Shown one piece after another: positions 47,495 to 57,074 of a stretch of DNA of 64,000 nucleotides. Within the stretch, counting starts at the first letter, position 1, and the number at the start of each line of letters is the position of its first letter. Both the position numbers and the translations under genes were made by a program. This DNA is from CAVURS01 sp963795385 (lineage in GTDB: Bacteria; Actinomycetota; Actinomycetes; Actinomycetales; CAVURS01), in the NCBI GenBank assembly GCA_963795385.1, contig CAWCHK010000002.1, positions 1-64,000 of the forward strand, read 5' to 3'. The notes under the pieces are model-generated. The model searched no databases, was not told the origin of the DNA, and saw only the letters and a list, made by a program, of their open reading frames with translations.

Positions 47495-47599
47495 TGTCAG
47501 CACCTCGTGCGGGTCAAGGGTCACCTCGCGCTGACAACTCCGGCGGCGGGGCCCTGTGTCAGCACCCCGTGCGGGTCAAGGGTCACCTGGTGCTGACAA
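47495..47599. repeat. Two long palindromic direct repeats upstream of the aldehyde dehydrogenase
   Basis: Two 43-base units (47495-47537 and 47557-47599), 62 bases apart start to start, differ at only a few positions. Each begins TGTCAGCACC; the second ends GGTGCTGACAA, so TGTCAGCACC and GGTGCTGACA form a perfect 10-bp inverted repeat around a shared core CGTGCGGGTCAAGGGTCACC. In the first unit the right arm is CGCGCTGACA. They fill the middle of the 335-base gap 47,408-47,742 and look like tandem operators. Nothing else is evident in the gap. Confidence 0.7.
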
Positions 47600-47742
47600 G
47601 TCGTAGGGCGTGGGCGGTTCAGAGCCAGGTGGTCACAGGCGGCCGACAGCCGCTGCAACCCTTGTGCAACGGTGCGCTGCCTACCGTCGCGAGCAGGGAG
47701 TCGGACACCCGGTCCGGCCGACGCCGCGACGATGGAGTCAGG

Positions 47743-49266
<1,524 letters not shown>

Positions 49267-49270
49267 ACCG

Positions 49271-49720
49271 ATGACGGACACCAGCACGGCAGCAGGCGAC
49301 GGAATCGTCGAGCGCGTGGCCGTGACCCCGGAGGCGGCGGATCTCATCCGCCGCCTCCGGGCCGACCACGGCCCGCTGATGTTCCACCAGTCCGGCGGGT
49401 GCTGCGACGGCTCGTCCCCGATGTGCTACCCGGACGGCGAGTTCATCACCGGCGACTCCGACATCAAGATCGGCGACCTGGACGTCGGGGGCGAGGAGAC
49501 CGTGCCCGTCTGGATGTCCCGTGAGCAGTTCGCCTACTGGTCGCACACCCATCTGACCATCGACGTCGTCAAGGGCCGGGGTGCCGGCTTCTCGCTCGAG
49601 GCGCCGACCGGCCACCGGTTCCTGATCCGGTCCCGCCTCTTCTCCGGCAACGAGGCGCTGCGGCTCGCGGCCCAGCAAGAGGCGCCGGGGCCTGAGCCTC
49701 GGCGCCTCTCGACATCGTGA
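49271..49720 (+). CDS. DUF779 protein
   Basis: 149 aa. HGPLMFHQSGGCCDGSSPMC is the family signature with a Cys-Cys pair and a further Cys; VPVWMSREQFAYWSHTHLTI and GRGAGFSLEAPTGHRFLIRS complete the fold. It is nearly always downstream of an ExaC-type aldehyde dehydrogenase; its biochemical role is unknown but the Cys cluster suggests metal or thiol chemistry. The last ten codons coincide with a strong hairpin. Confidence 0.93.
   Translation: MTDTSTAAGDGIVERVAVTPEAADLIRRLRADHGPLMFHQSGGCCDGSSPMCYPDGEFITGDSDIKIGDLDVGGEETVPVWMSREQFAYWSHTHLTIDVVKGRGAGFSLEAPTGHRFLIRSRLFSGNEALRLAAQQEAPGPEPRRLSTS
49679..49708 (+). terminator. Hairpin at the end of the aldehyde dehydrogenase operon
   Basis: GAGGCGCCGGGGC pairs with GCCTCGGCGCCTC across a CTGA loop: 13 bp with one G-T pair. 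It lies inside the last codons of DUF779, 10 bases before its stop, without a T-run. It fits an actinobacterial-style terminator and would also face the leftward micro-ORF transcript. Confidence 0.55.
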
Positions 49721-49726
49721 GCCGCG

Positions 49727-49765
49727 TCAGCGGACGCGCGCTCCGAAGAGCCAGTGAAAAAGCAT
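49727..49765 (-). CDS. Micro-ORF 1 (12 aa) with strong ribosome binding site
   Basis: Reads MLFHWLFGARVR then TGA. AGGGAGG lies 5 bases upstream of the ATG (49771-49777), an ideal Shine-Dalgarno. The peptide is hydrophobic with a basic end and resembles micro-ORF 2 (shared ending ARVR, same TCAGGGAGG leader). No larger frame is extended by it. Could be a leader peptide, a membrane-active peptide or a regulatory uORF; I do not recognise it. Confidence 0.45.
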   Translation of the reverse strand: MLFHWLFGARVR

Positions 49766-49836
49766 CTCAACCTCCCTGATGACTTGCGCTGCGCGCGGAC
49801 CAGCACGCAGTACCTCCTCGCGATACAGCGACTCGC

Positions 49837-49875
49837 TCAGCGAACGCGGGCGAGACACATGAACAGGAATGCCAT
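49837..49875 (-). CDS. Micro-ORF 2 (12 aa) with strong ribosome binding site
   Basis: Reads MAFLFMCLARVR then TGA. AGGGAGG lies 8 bases upstream of the ATG (49884-49890). It has the same length, hydrophobic core and LxARVR-like ending as micro-ORF 1, 110 bases further along the same strand. The two sit in the 371-base gap 49,721-50,091 between DUF779 and a histidine kinase; the remaining 49,891-50,091 shows no gene and would hold the leftward promoter and the kinase promoter. Confidence 0.45.
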   Translation of the reverse strand: MAFLFMCLARVR

Positions 49876-50091
49876 GCCGTTTCCCTCCCTGAGTGGTCGT
49901 GTGCGCTCTGCCCTTCGCGCACAGCCATACCGTCGCACTCCGCGACGACCTGACTCGCGGTTCAGCGTGGCCCGACCCCCATTCGGAGCAACCGCACTAG
50001 CCGAACGGACCAAGGGCGGGGGATAACCCCACCAGTAGGAGGCCGGGTGCCTTCCTGGTCCGCGTCGCAGGGCCGCCCTAGCGTTGGCGGC

Positions 50092-51372
50092 ATGAGCCCG
50101 GACTCGCGTGCACCCGGCGTCGTCGTACGCCTGCTGAACGCACCCGTGTCCGCGCGGACCTGGCGGGCGACCATCTTCGCCACGCTCAGCGGCCCGCTGG
50201 GCATCGCCACGTTCATCGTCTTCTGGGTGCTGACCGCCGTGGGTATCCCCCTCACCTTCGTGCTGCTGCTCGGGGTCCTGCTGCTGTGGGCCGACCTGAA
50301 CCTCGCGCACCAGCTGGCCCGGTTCGAGAGCTGGCGCGTGGCCAACCTGCTCGGCCAGTCCCTCGTGGTCCGCCGGTACGACCGCTCCGGCGGCGTACCG
50401 GCCCGGATCTGGCGCCGCCTGCGCAGCGGCGGCAACTGGCTCGAGCTGCTCTACGGCATGCTCGTCCTGCCCCTCATGGGCTGGATCGGGTACGTGTTCG
50501 TGGTCGGGTCGTGGGGCGTCGGCCTGCTCTTCCTCTCCTACCCGGCGTACGGCTGGGCCGAGGTGGCCAAGGGCCCGGCCCTGAGCTGGGGACTGCCCTA
50601 CCTGCCGTCCTGCGCGCTGCACCTGATCGCCGGGACGTACGTCGCACTGATCGCGCCCTGGATCGCCGTGGGCGTCGCGCAGGGCCAGCTGGCCGTCGCC
50701 CGCCTCCTGCTGGCCGCCAGCCGCGAGGAGGAGCTGACCGCCCGGGTCGAGACCCTGACCGAGTCGCGGGCAGGACTGGTCGACGCCGTCGACGCCGAGC
50801 GGCGGCGGATCGAGCGGGACCTGCACGACGGCGCGCAGCAGCGGCTGGTCGCGGTGGCGATGACTCTGGGGCGGGCCGGGCAGCAGTTCGAGCTCGACCC
50901 CGACAACGCCCGGCGGCTCGTCGAGGAGGCGCACGGCGAGACCAAGGCCGCCCTGGTCGACCTGCGCAACCTGGCCCGCGGCATCCATCCCGCGGTGCTG
51001 ACCGACCGTGGCCTCGACGCCGCGCTCTCCGCACTCGCCGAGCGCAGTCCGGTGCCGGTCGACGTCTCGGTGCTGGTCGCCCCGCGGCCGGCCGCGACCG
51101 TGGAGGCCGTGGCCTACTTCGTGGTCAGCGAGGCGCTGACCAACATGGCCAAGCACGCCAGGGCCAGGCGCGGGCGGATCAGCGCCCTGCGGATCCAGGA
51201 CACCCTCATCGTCGAGATCGTCGACGACGGGGTCGGCGGCGCACACCTCGAACCCGGGTCCGGGCTGTCCGGCCTGCGCGACCGGGCCCGCTCCGTCGAC
51301 GGCACGTTGACCCTGACCAGCCCCGCCGGTGGGCCGACCGTCCTACGAGTGGAGCTGCCATGCGAGTCGTGA
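50092..51372 (+). CDS. NarL-type sensor histidine kinase
   Basis: 426 aa from MSPDSRAPGVVVRLLN. A putative sensor domain of about 200 residues with four membrane helices (TFIVFWVLTAVGIPLTFVLL, LELLYGMLVLPLMGWIGYVF) is typical of actinobacterial PspC-like or DUF-type sensors. HisKA_3 has DAERRRIERDLHDGAQQRLV with the phosphorylated His, and the ATPase domain ends with EIVDDGVGGAHLEPGSGLSG. Its stop overlaps the regulator start by 13 bases. The upstream ATG at 50047 is less likely. Confidence 0.92.
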   Translation: MSPDSRAPGVVVRLLNAPVSARTWRATIFATLSGPLGIATFIVFWVLTAVGIPLTFVLLLGVLLLWADLNLAHQLARFESWRVANLLGQSLVVRRYDRSGGVPARIWRRLRSGGNWLELLYGMLVLPLMGWIGYVFVVGSWGVGLLFLSYPAYGWAEVAKGPALSWGLPYLPSCALHLIAGTYVALIAPWIAVGVAQGQLAVARLLLAASREEELTARVETLTESRAGLVDAVDAERRRIERDLHDGAQQRLVAVAMTLGRAGQQFELDPDNARRLVEEAHGETKAALVDLRNLARGIHPAVLTDRGLDAALSALAERSPVPVDVSVLVAPRPAATVEAVAYFVVSEALTNMAKHARARRGRISALRIQDTLIVEIVDDGVGGAHLEPGSGLSGLRDRARSVDGTLTLTSPAGGPTVLRVELPCES

Positions 51373-52103
51373 TCGCCGAGGACGCCGTCCTCCTGCGCGA
51401 AGGGATCTCGCGCCTGCTGACCGAGGCCGGCTTCGACGTCGTCGCCGCGGTCGAGGACGGCGAGAGCCTCCTTCGCGTGGTCGAGGAGCTGCAGCCGGAC
51501 CTGTGCGTCGTCGACGTCCGGATGCCGCCCACCTGGACCGACGAGGGCGTCCGTGCGGCGCTCGTCCTGCGCCGCCAGTGGCCGGACGTCGCGGTGCTCG
51601 TCCTGTCGCAGTACGTCGAGGAGACGTACGCCGTCGACCTGATCGCCGGGGACACCCGCGGTGTCGGCTACCTGCTCAAGGACCGGGTCGCCGACGTCGG
51701 CGAGTTCGTCGAGGCGCTGCGTCGGGTCGGTGAGGGTGGCACCGCCCTGGACCCCGAGGTCGTCGGCCAGCTGCTGGCCCGCAGCCGGCGGCTCGACCCG
51801 CTCGAACGGCTCACCCCGCGCGAGCGAGATGTGTTGCGGCTCATGGCCGAGGGCCGTTCGAACGGTGCCATCGCGGCCCAGCTGGTCGTCACCGACGGGG
51901 CCGTGGAGAAGCACGTGAGCAACATCTTCGGCAAGCTCGACCTCCCGCCGGCCGAGCAGGATCACCGCCGGGTCCTGGCGGTCTTGCGCTACCTCGACTC
52001 CACCGACTCCACCGACCCCAACGACCCCACCGACCCCGCCGGCCCGGCCGCGACCGGGACCTCGGACCGACCGTCCGGCCCACCCGCCGGCAAGGAGCGC
52101 TGA
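51360..52103 (+). CDS. LuxR/NarL-family response regulator
   Basis: 247 aa. Receiver MRVVIAEDAVLLREGISRLL with phospho-Asp in DLCVVDVRMPP; LSQYVEETYAVDLIAG and GYLLKDRVADVGEFVEALRR. The LuxR helix-turn-helix is LTPRERDVLRLMAEGRSNGA, then TDGAVEKHVSNIFGKLDLPP. A tail of about 35 residues with repeated Ser-Thr-Asp/Asn-Asp-Pro-Thr follows the usual end. Couples with the kinase upstream. Confidence 0.93.
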   Translation: MRVVIAEDAVLLREGISRLLTEAGFDVVAAVEDGESLLRVVEELQPDLCVVDVRMPPTWTDEGVRAALVLRRQWPDVAVLVLSQYVEETYAVDLIAGDTRGVGYLLKDRVADVGEFVEALRRVGEGGTALDPEVVGQLLARSRRLDPLERLTPRERDVLRLMAEGRSNGAIAAQLVVTDGAVEKHVSNIFGKLDLPPAEQDHRRVLAVLRYLDSTDSTDPNDPTDPAGPAATGTSDRPSGPPAGKER

Positions 52104-52106
52104 CCC

Positions 52107-52988
52107 ATGTCTGCCATCACCCCCACGCCGCCGGCCCCGCCCGCGACGCCGCCCGCCGCGCCGGCCCAGCCACCGGCTTCCCCGCCGGTCAGGGGCTCCA
52201 GCCTCGCGCTCCGGATCGGCGCCGTCGTCACCGGCCTGCTGATCATCGTCGCGGCGCTGAACCTGTTCTCCCTGATGTCCGGTCACACCTCGGCGAACAG
52301 CCAGGAGACGTTCGCGGCGCCCGGGACCGCGTTGAGCATCGCGGCCGACTCGGCCGACGTCACCGTGGTCGCCGGGTCCGACCAGACCCTGAAGGTCGTC
52401 CGGCACGCCACCGCCGCCCGCGGCCGGACGGTGCCGCAGCCCTTCATGGCGGATGGTGTGCTCCACCTCCCCGGCAACTGCCATGGGTCCTTCGTCGGGT
52501 GGCTGGTCTTCTGCTCGGTGAGGTACACCGTGCAGGTGCCGAGCGGCCTGCCGCTGGACGTCCGGAGCAGCTCCGGCGACGTCGCGGTCCACAACCTCAG
52601 CGCGAGCACCGTCTCGGTCCGGGCCGACTCGGGCGACGTCAGCGTCTCGGCCGTCGACAGCCCGACCTTCGTGGCCAAGGCCGGGTCGGGCGACATCGAC
52701 ATCCACTCGCTCACCAGCCCCGACGCCAAGGTCGAGACCGGGTCGGGTGACGTGCACGTCGAGTTCGCGCAGGACCCCACCGCCCTGACGGCGTCGACCG
52801 GGTCCGGCGACCTCACCGTGACCGTGCCCGCGGACGGCTCGCCGTACGTCGTCAACGAGCACCGCGGCTCCGGTGACCTGGACAACGGCCTGCACACTCT
52901 GGACCGGACGACGCCTGCCGGCTCGGCGACCCGGGTGCTCGACGTCTCGACCGGATCGGGCGACCTCACGCTCCGGTACGCCGGCTGA
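52107..52988 (+). CDS. DUF4097-type beta-helix membrane protein
   Basis: 293 aa. A Pro/Ala-rich cytoplasmic lead (residues 1-30), one membrane helix (IGAVVTGLLIIVAALNLFSL), then an extracytoplasmic domain with at least six Ser-Gly-Asp-Val/Leu/Ile units at near-regular spacing (SSSGDVAVHNLSAST, RADSGDVSVSAVDS, AGSGDIDIHSL, TGSGDVHVEF, TGSGDLTVTV, TGSGDLTLRY), predicting a right-handed beta-helix. Four bases after the regulator, so it is in the same operon and may be the signal partner or target of the two-component system. Function unknown. Confidence 0.88.
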   Translation: MSAITPTPPAPPATPPAAPAQPPASPPVRGSSLALRIGAVVTGLLIIVAALNLFSLMSGHTSANSQETFAAPGTALSIAADSADVTVVAGSDQTLKVVRHATAARGRTVPQPFMADGVLHLPGNCHGSFVGWLVFCSVRYTVQVPSGLPLDVRSSSGDVAVHNLSASTVSVRADSGDVSVSAVDSPTFVAKAGSGDIDIHSLTSPDAKVETGSGDVHVEFAQDPTALTASTGSGDLTVTVPADGSPYVVNEHRGSGDLDNGLHTLDRTTPAGSATRVLDVSTGSGDLTLRYAG

Positions 52989-53054
52989 GCCTGGCCGGCT
53001 GGGCCTGGCCACCGGCCGGGCGGCCAGACCCGGGGCGGCGAGTAGCGTGCGCGC

Positions 53055-53915
53055 GTGGGCATGCTCGAGAGCGTCGGCGTCGTCCTGCACCCGCTGCGGT
53101 CGCCGGACCGGGCGGTCGCCCAGGTGGTGGCGTGGGCCCGATCGCACGACCTCCCGGTCTACGCGCTGGCCGAGGAGGTGGCCCGGATCGACTGCTCGGC
53201 GATCGCCGTCGAGGCGGAGGAGCTGTCCGAGCGGTCCAGCATGGTGATCAGCCTCGGCGGCGACGGGACGATGCTGCGGGCGCTCCGACTGGCCCAGCGG
53301 CACGGTCGGCCGGTGCTCGGCGTCAACTTCGGCCGGCTCGGCTTCCTGGCCGAGGTCGACATCGAGCACCTCGACGACGCCCTGTCCGCCGTGGACGCGC
53401 ACAACTTCAGCATCGAGGCCCGGACCGCGGTCACGTGCAACATCTGCGAGCCGCGGCTGACCGCGTTCAACGACGTGGCCCTGGTCCGGATCCCCGGTGA
53501 CGGTGTCGCCGCCGTCGAGGTAGTTGTCGATGGACAAGCATTCGTGAGGTATGCCGCGGACGCGGTCGTGATCGCGACGCCGACCGGGTCCACGGCGTAC
53601 TCCTTCTCGGCCGGGGGCCCGATCGTGTCACCGACGGTCGACGGGTTGCTGGTCATCCCGGCCGCACCGCACTCGAGCTTCAACCGGGCCATCATGCTCA
53701 GCAGCTCCGAGCACCTGGAGCTGCGCGTGCTGGCCTCGAGCGGCCGCCTCGCCGTCGAGGTCGACGGCATCGTCAGCGGCCACGTCGGGCCGGGCGACCT
53801 GCTGTCCTTCCGCACCCTCGCCGGTGCCGGCCAGCTGGTCCGGCTGGGCGGGACGACGTTCTACGAGCGGGCCCGCCGCAAGCTGCAGGTCGCCGGCAGC
53901 GCCGAGGCGCTCTGA
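53055..53915 (+). CDS. nadK: NAD kinase
   Basis: 286 aa, GTG start. The diagnostic motifs are VISLGGDGTMLRALRLA (phosphate loop), VNFGRLGFLAEVD, FNDVALVR and ATPTGSTAYSFSAGGPIVSP. It phosphorylates NAD+ to NADP+, an essential step. Length and motif order are normal for the bacterial enzyme. The 3' neighbour on the opposite strand is a flavin-binding protein. Confidence 0.95.
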   Translation: MGMLESVGVVLHPLRSPDRAVAQVVAWARSHDLPVYALAEEVARIDCSAIAVEAEELSERSSMVISLGGDGTMLRALRLAQRHGRPVLGVNFGRLGFLAEVDIEHLDDALSAVDAHNFSIEARTAVTCNICEPRLTAFNDVALVRIPGDGVAAVEVVVDGQAFVRYAADAVVIATPTGSTAYSFSAGGPIVSPTVDGLLVIPAAPHSSFNRAIMLSSSEHLELRVLASSGRLAVEVDGIVSGHVGPGDLLSFRTLAGAGQLVRLGGTTFYERARRKLQVAGSAEAL

Positions 53916-53951
53916 CCAGTCGGTCCAGCATGGGCCGGCGGCCCGATGCCT

Positions 53952-54525
53952 TCAGGCGCGGGCGTTCTCGGCGTCCGGGAGGGCCTCGAGCCCATCGATG
54001 CTGACGGCGTTGCGCTCGCGGTGGTAGGTGTCGAAGTAGGCGTCGTCGCGCTGCTCCGCGTGACGGTCCAGCAGGTCGCGGTCCTCGCGGAGGTCCATCA
54101 GCGGTACGGAGAAGCCGCACGAGTCGGAGACCCGGTCGACGTCCACGACGACGATCGAACGCTGCCCCCGAGTCGCGCTCCTTGGCGAACCCCGCGCGGA
54201 GACCCTCGAACTCCGGGTCGCCGGCGAGGACGACCCGGCCCCGGCCGTGCAGCCGGACGATGTTCGGCGGTCCGTCGAAGGCGCAGAACATCAGCACGAT
54301 GCGGCCGTTCTCGCGCAGGTGCGCGATCGTCTCCGCACCCGAGCCGGTGTAGTCGAGGTAGGCGACCTGCAACGGGCCCAGGACCGCGAACGTCCCCGCC
54401 ATGCCCTTCGGCGAGACGTTGACGTGACCGTCGGCGGCCAGCGGCGCCGAGCCCACGAAGAAGACCGGCTGGGCCAGCAGGAACCGGGTCAGACGCCCGT
54501 CGATCGCGGGCAGCACCTTGCTCAT
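53952..54525 (-). CDS. Pyridoxamine-5'-phosphate oxidase family flavoprotein, one frameshift
   Basis: About 191 aa from MSKVLPAIDGRLTRFLLA. PVFFVGSAPLAADGHVNVSP, KGMAGTFAVLGPLQVAYLDY and GSGAETIAHLRENGRIVLMF are the FMN-binding split barrel of the DUF2470-free PPOX group. An indel near 54155-54170 moves the frame; the tail continues DRVSDSCGFSVPLMDLREDR and ends EALPDAENARA. It is the second of two broken genes in the right part. Substrate unknown; the F420/FMN reductase branch is possible. Confidence 0.82.
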
Positions 54526-54632
54526 GGGTCCAGTCTGCCGCGGTTCGCCTGGCACGAGCGCGCCACCCGCGAGACATTGAGGTGCACAGAGTTGAGGGTC
54601 CAGGACTGAAGCCTTGCGGGGAAGGAGCACGG

Positions 54633-55127
54633 GTGATCGAAGATCGTCCACGCCTGCCCCTGGCCGCAGGTCCACCGGTCGACCTGGGGGACCGCTGCGG
54701 CACCTGGCCACTGCAGGTGGCCCAGCAGCTCTCCCACGTGCGGTCGTCCGTGGACGAGCTCGCCCGGCGGCGCTACGCGCACCCGTCGATGGACGCCCCA
54801 GAGCCGTCCCTGCTGGGCGTGATGGAGCGACTGGCGCTCGCCGTCAGCGAGCTCGGCGGCAACGCCCTGCGGCACGCCCGGGCGCCGGTCACCGTCAGCC
54901 TGGCCCGGCTGAGGCACGGCTGGCTGCTGAACGTCTCCGACGGTGACCCGGGCTCGCCGCCGATGGTCGACTCGGCCGGCGAGCTGCGCGGGCACCGGCA
55001 CGGCCTGCAGGTCGTGTCGATCATCTCGGCCGACGTCGGCTGGTACGTCGAGGCCGAGTTCAAGCACGTCTGGGCGAGCATCCCGGACGCCGCGCCGGCC
55101 GGGCTCGCCGACCTCGTGCACAGCTGA
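54633..55127 (+). CDS. HATPase_c domain protein (anti-sigma regulatory kinase-like)
   Basis: 164 aa, GTG start with GAAGGAG upstream. The ATPase N box is ALAVSELGGNALRHARAPVT and a later block is RGHRHGLQVVSIISADVGW. Such small kinases regulate sigma factors in actinobacteria, often with a STAS partner; one is present at 60769. No sigma gene is nearby. Confidence 0.85.
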   Translation: MIEDRPRLPLAAGPPVDLGDRCGTWPLQVAQQLSHVRSSVDELARRRYAHPSMDAPEPSLLGVMERLALAVSELGGNALRHARAPVTVSLARLRHGWLLNVSDGDPGSPPMVDSAGELRGHRHGLQVVSIISADVGWYVEAEFKHVWASIPDAAPAGLADLVHS

Positions 55128-55142
55128 CGCCGTCACCGCTCG

Positions 55143-55535
55143 TCAGCGGCGTCGCGGTGACCGCCAGACGTCCCGCAGGGCCATCGGCAGGAAGATCACG
55201 GCGTAGATCACCAGGCCGCCGATCGCGATCATCCACTGGGCGAGGTAGACGAACCACGCGAACGGGATGAGCAGCAGGACGGTCATGACGACCCGGCCGG
55301 TGAGCCCGAACGACACGTCCGTCTTGGCGAACCGCGCGGTGGTCCGGGCCGAGGCGAGCGTCACGGGGGCTGCGGAGGCGGCAGCGGACGCGGCCCGGGG
55401 GTCGAACGCGCGGTGTCCCGTAGCCATCGGCTCGCCGGAGCCGGTCCCGGCGGCGCGGGGCGCGAGGCAGCGCGGGCACCACCCGGCGTCGGGTGCGAGG
55501 GTCGCGCCACAGGAGCACGCGGGCGGGCCGTCCAT
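55143..55535 (-). CDS. Membrane protein with N-terminal zinc ribbon
   Basis: 130 aa. MDGPPACSCGATLAPDAGWC then PRCLAPRAAG forms a CxC-x10-CxxC ribbon; after an Ala-rich linker, RVVMTVLLLIPFAWFVYLAQ and IGGLVIYAVIFLPMALRDVW are two membrane helices. Ends with a basic tail RSPRRR. Function unknown; such proteins often tether ribbons at the membrane. Confidence 0.75.
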   Translation of the reverse strand: MDGPPACSCGATLAPDAGWCPRCLAPRAAGTGSGEPMATGHRAFDPRAASAAASAAPVTLASARTTARFAKTDVSFGLTGRVVMTVLLLIPFAWFVYLAQWMIAIGGLVIYAVIFLPMALRDVWRSPRRR

Positions 55536-55630
55536 GCAGTGGATTTCGGCGTTTCGCAGCGCCCGCTGTAGGTCCGGCCGGCCCTCGCCTCGTCGGGCGA
55601 ACGGCGCCCGGGTCGGCCAGACTGCGCGGC

Positions 55631-57031
55631 ATGTCCGAACCGTCGGAGTACGACGTCGTGGTGCTCGGCACGGGCTCCGGGGGCAAGCTCGCGGCGATCG
55701 AGCTCGCGAAGCAGGGCCGCCGGGTGCTGGCGGTCGAGGCGACCCGCTTCGGCGGCGCGTGCCCGTACGTCGCGTGCGTCCCGGCGAAGTCGCTGCTGCT
55801 CTCCGGTCGTTCCGGGCTGTCGTGGGCCGACGCCGTGGCCCGGCGCGACGAGGCGAGCGACGGCCGGGACGACGGCGCCTCGCTGCGCAGCCTGACCGAC
55901 GAGGGGGTGGACGTCCTTCGCGGGCGCGGGCAGCTGCAGCCGCGCGTCGACGGCAAGCACCGGGTGGTGGTCGAGGGCGCGGACGGTGGGCGTCGCGGCG
56001 TCGCGGCCGACGTCGTGGTGCTCGCCACCGGCAGCGTCGCCGAGACGCCGCCGGTCGAGGGCATCGGCGCCGTCCCGACGTGGACCAGCGAGGAGGCGCT
56101 GTCCAGCGACGAGCGCCCGGACCGGCTGCTGGTCCTGGGCGGGGGCGCGGTGGGATGCGAGCTGGCCCAGGCCTACGCGCAGCTGGGCGCGCAGGTCACC
56201 CTGGTCGAGGTCGCCGGCGGCCTCCTGCCGGGTGAGGCCCCCTGGGTCGGCGACCTGGTCGCGGACGTCCTGCGCGACAGCGGTGTCGAGGTGCTGGTGG
56301 CGACATCGGCCGAGCGGGTCGAGCCGCTCGACGGCGGGCGGGGCCTGCGGCTCCACCTCGCGTCCGGCGCGCCCCTCACCGCGGACCGGCTGCTGGTCGC
56401 GGGCGGCCGGGCGCCCCGCAGCGGCGACCTGGGGCTCGAGCATCTGGACGTCCGGGTCGAGGAGTCCGGCGCGGTCGCGGTCGACGCGCGCTGCCAGGCC
56501 CTGGGGCGTGACGGCGAGCCGATCCCCGGGCTCTACGCCGTCGGGGACCTGACCGAGCCGTCGTCGTACACGCACAGTGCCAACTACCAGGCCCGGATCG
56601 TGGCGGCGCAGGTGGACGGACACGGCCACGACGCGGACTACGTCGCGGTGCCGCGGGCGGTCTACCTCGACCCGGCGGTGTTCTGCGTCGGCCTGACCGC
56701 TGATCAGGCCCGCGAGCGTGGGATCGACGTGCGGACAGCGGGTTTCGACGTCTCGGAGATCGAGCGCGCGACGCTCGCGGCGCTGACCGTGCCGCCACCG
56801 GGCACGAAGCGGCAGCGGGGCCGGGTCGAGCTGGTCGCCGACGCCTCGACCGGCGTCCTGGTCGGCGCCGCCTGCGTCGGCCCGGAGGCCGACTCGTGGG
56901 GCGCCGAGCTGGCCCTGGCGGTCCGGGCCCGGTTGGACGTCCGCCTGCTGGCCGAGCACATCCGGGCCTTCCCCACCTGGTCGGAGGCCGTCTACCCCGC
57001 CGCCTGCCGCCTCGCCGCCGACCTGCCCTGA
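55631..57031 (+). CDS. FAD/NAD(P)-dependent disulfide oxidoreductase (dihydrolipoamide dehydrogenase-like)
   Basis: 466 aa. FAD motif VVLGTGSGGKLAAIELAKQG; the redox pair is CPYVAC in GGACPYVACVPAKS, with the spacing of dihydrolipoamide dehydrogenase and mercuric reductase; NAD motif LLVLGGGAVGCELAQAYAQL; GLYAVGDLTEPSSYTHSANY is the second FAD site. In the C-terminal interface domain the catalytic His-Pro-Thr is replaced by Phe-Pro-Thr (RAFPTWSEAVYPAAC), so proton transfer must differ. No lipoyl substrate enzyme is adjacent. Confidence 0.9.
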   Translation: MSEPSEYDVVVLGTGSGGKLAAIELAKQGRRVLAVEATRFGGACPYVACVPAKSLLLSGRSGLSWADAVARRDEASDGRDDGASLRSLTDEGVDVLRGRGQLQPRVDGKHRVVVEGADGGRRGVAADVVVLATGSVAETPPVEGIGAVPTWTSEEALSSDERPDRLLVLGGGAVGCELAQAYAQLGAQVTLVEVAGGLLPGEAPWVGDLVADVLRDSGVEVLVATSAERVEPLDGGRGLRLHLASGAPLTADRLLVAGGRAPRSGDLGLEHLDVRVEESGAVAVDARCQALGRDGEPIPGLYAVGDLTEPSSYTHSANYQARIVAAQVDGHGHDADYVAVPRAVYLDPAVFCVGLTADQARERGIDVRTAGFDVSEIERATLAALTVPPPGTKRQRGRVELVADASTGVLVGAACVGPEADSWGAELALAVRARLDVRLLAEHIRAFPTWSEAVYPAACRLAADLP

Positions 57032-57074
57032 CCCTCGGTCCGCGCACCTCGCGTCCGTCAGGCAGGGTGGGGGC

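Noticed and set aside
47495..47599. CRISPR or transposon ends
   Set aside because: Only two units, no spacer series, no cas genes and no transposase; their position before the aldehyde dehydrogenase suits operators better.
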